Shown: positions 12,393 through 12,519 of the stretch, in pieces
Layout of the letters: each line of letters opens with the position of its first letter
Position numbering within the stretch: the stretch's first letter is position 1
Assembly (NCBI GenBank): GCA_023409615.1
Contig: JAEYRF010000090.1
Location: forward strand, 1-12,519
Length of the DNA: 12,519 bases
Direction: 5' to 3'
Source: Bacillota bacterium
GTDB taxonomy: Bacteria; Bacillota; Clostridia; Acetivibrionales; DTU013
Translations under genes and position numbers: made by a program
The notes under the pieces: model-generated
Database searches by the model: none
What the model was told of the DNA's origin: nothing
Seen by the model: only the letters and a program-made list of their open reading frames with translations

Positions 12393-12399
12393 ATATAAA

Positions 12400-12515
12400 T
12401 CCGGCGGAGACCTATTTTCCCGGGCCGTTACCAGCCAAGTATCTTGGGCACTGAGAAGCTTAACTGCCGTGTTCGGTATGGGAACGGGTGTGACCTTCTC
12501 GTTATATCCACCGGA
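12400..12515 (-). rRNA. rrf: 5S ribosomal RNA
   Basis: About 116 nt with the 5S secondary structure. The 5' end TCCGGTGG and 3' end CCGCCGGA form helix I (8 bp with one G-U pair). The conserved loop region CCCGTTCCCATACCGAACAC, then GGCAGTTAAGC, and the GGGAAAATAGGTC segment are diagnostic. Both ends are inside the window, with four further bases before the edge. It is the usual last gene of a 16S-23S-5S operon on the same strand, which would lie just outside; no tRNA gene follows it here. Exact termini are estimated from helix I. Confidence 0.95.
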
Positions 12516-12519
12516 AAAT

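Noticed and set aside
1..12519. CRISPR arrays, insertion sequences, prophage or defence genes
   Set aside because: No regularly spaced repeats, transposase, integrase or toxin-antitoxin-like sequences were seen; the only repeat is the pair in the S8-L6 gap.

Overview
The window is a chromosomal stretch of a low-to-moderate GC Gram-positive bacterium, most likely a member of the class Clostridia. Reasons: near-consensus GGAGG Shine-Dalgarno sites before almost every gene, a zinc-ribbon (C+) S14 and a C+ L24, frequent GTG/TTG starts, a one-step meso-diaminopimelate dehydrogenase, and the classic contiguous S10-spc ribosomal protein cluster. Assignment to a Ruminiclostridium/Acetivibrio-like group is only an impression from the protein sequences. 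Every supported gene lies on the minus strand, so transcription runs from high to low coordinates.

Layout in the direction of transcription: a complete 5S rRNA gene at the window edge (12515-12400), the presumed end of an rRNA operon lying outside, followed by a 14-bp perfect terminator hairpin; a NudC-type Nudix hydrolase; meso-diaminopimelate dehydrogenase (ddh) with its own promoter region; an 88-residue single-span membrane protein with its own extended -10 promoter; then a ~360-nt leader, and 21 ribosomal protein genes in canonical order: S10, L3, L4, L23, L2, S19, L22, S3, L16, L29, S17, L14, L24, L5, S14, S8, L6, L18, S5, L30, L15 (L15 is cut by the window edge).

The ribosomal genes are tightly packed (mostly 12-60 nt gaps, three overlaps) and are presumably one long transcript from a sigma-A promoter near 9862-9890 that carries an A/T-tract UP-like element. 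No str-operon genes (rpsL, rpsG, fusA, tuf) precede S10 in the window. For several genes (S5, S17, L29, S10, S3, NudC, ddh, the membrane protein) the start given here is internal to the longest possible reading frame, chosen from Shine-Dalgarno position and family N-termini.

Most of the locus is ordinary. What the genes do not explain is RNA structure in the few long gaps: two tandem copies of a 47-nt element, with a compensatory base-pair change in its hairpin, between rpsH and rplF; two perfect hairpins between rpsJ and rplC; a hairpin after rplW; and an attenuator-like hairpin inside the S10 leader. L22 carries a ~47-residue Lys/Glu-rich N-terminal extension and L23 a ~25-residue C-terminal extension. 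No mobile element, CRISPR array, tRNA gene or plus-strand gene is supported.
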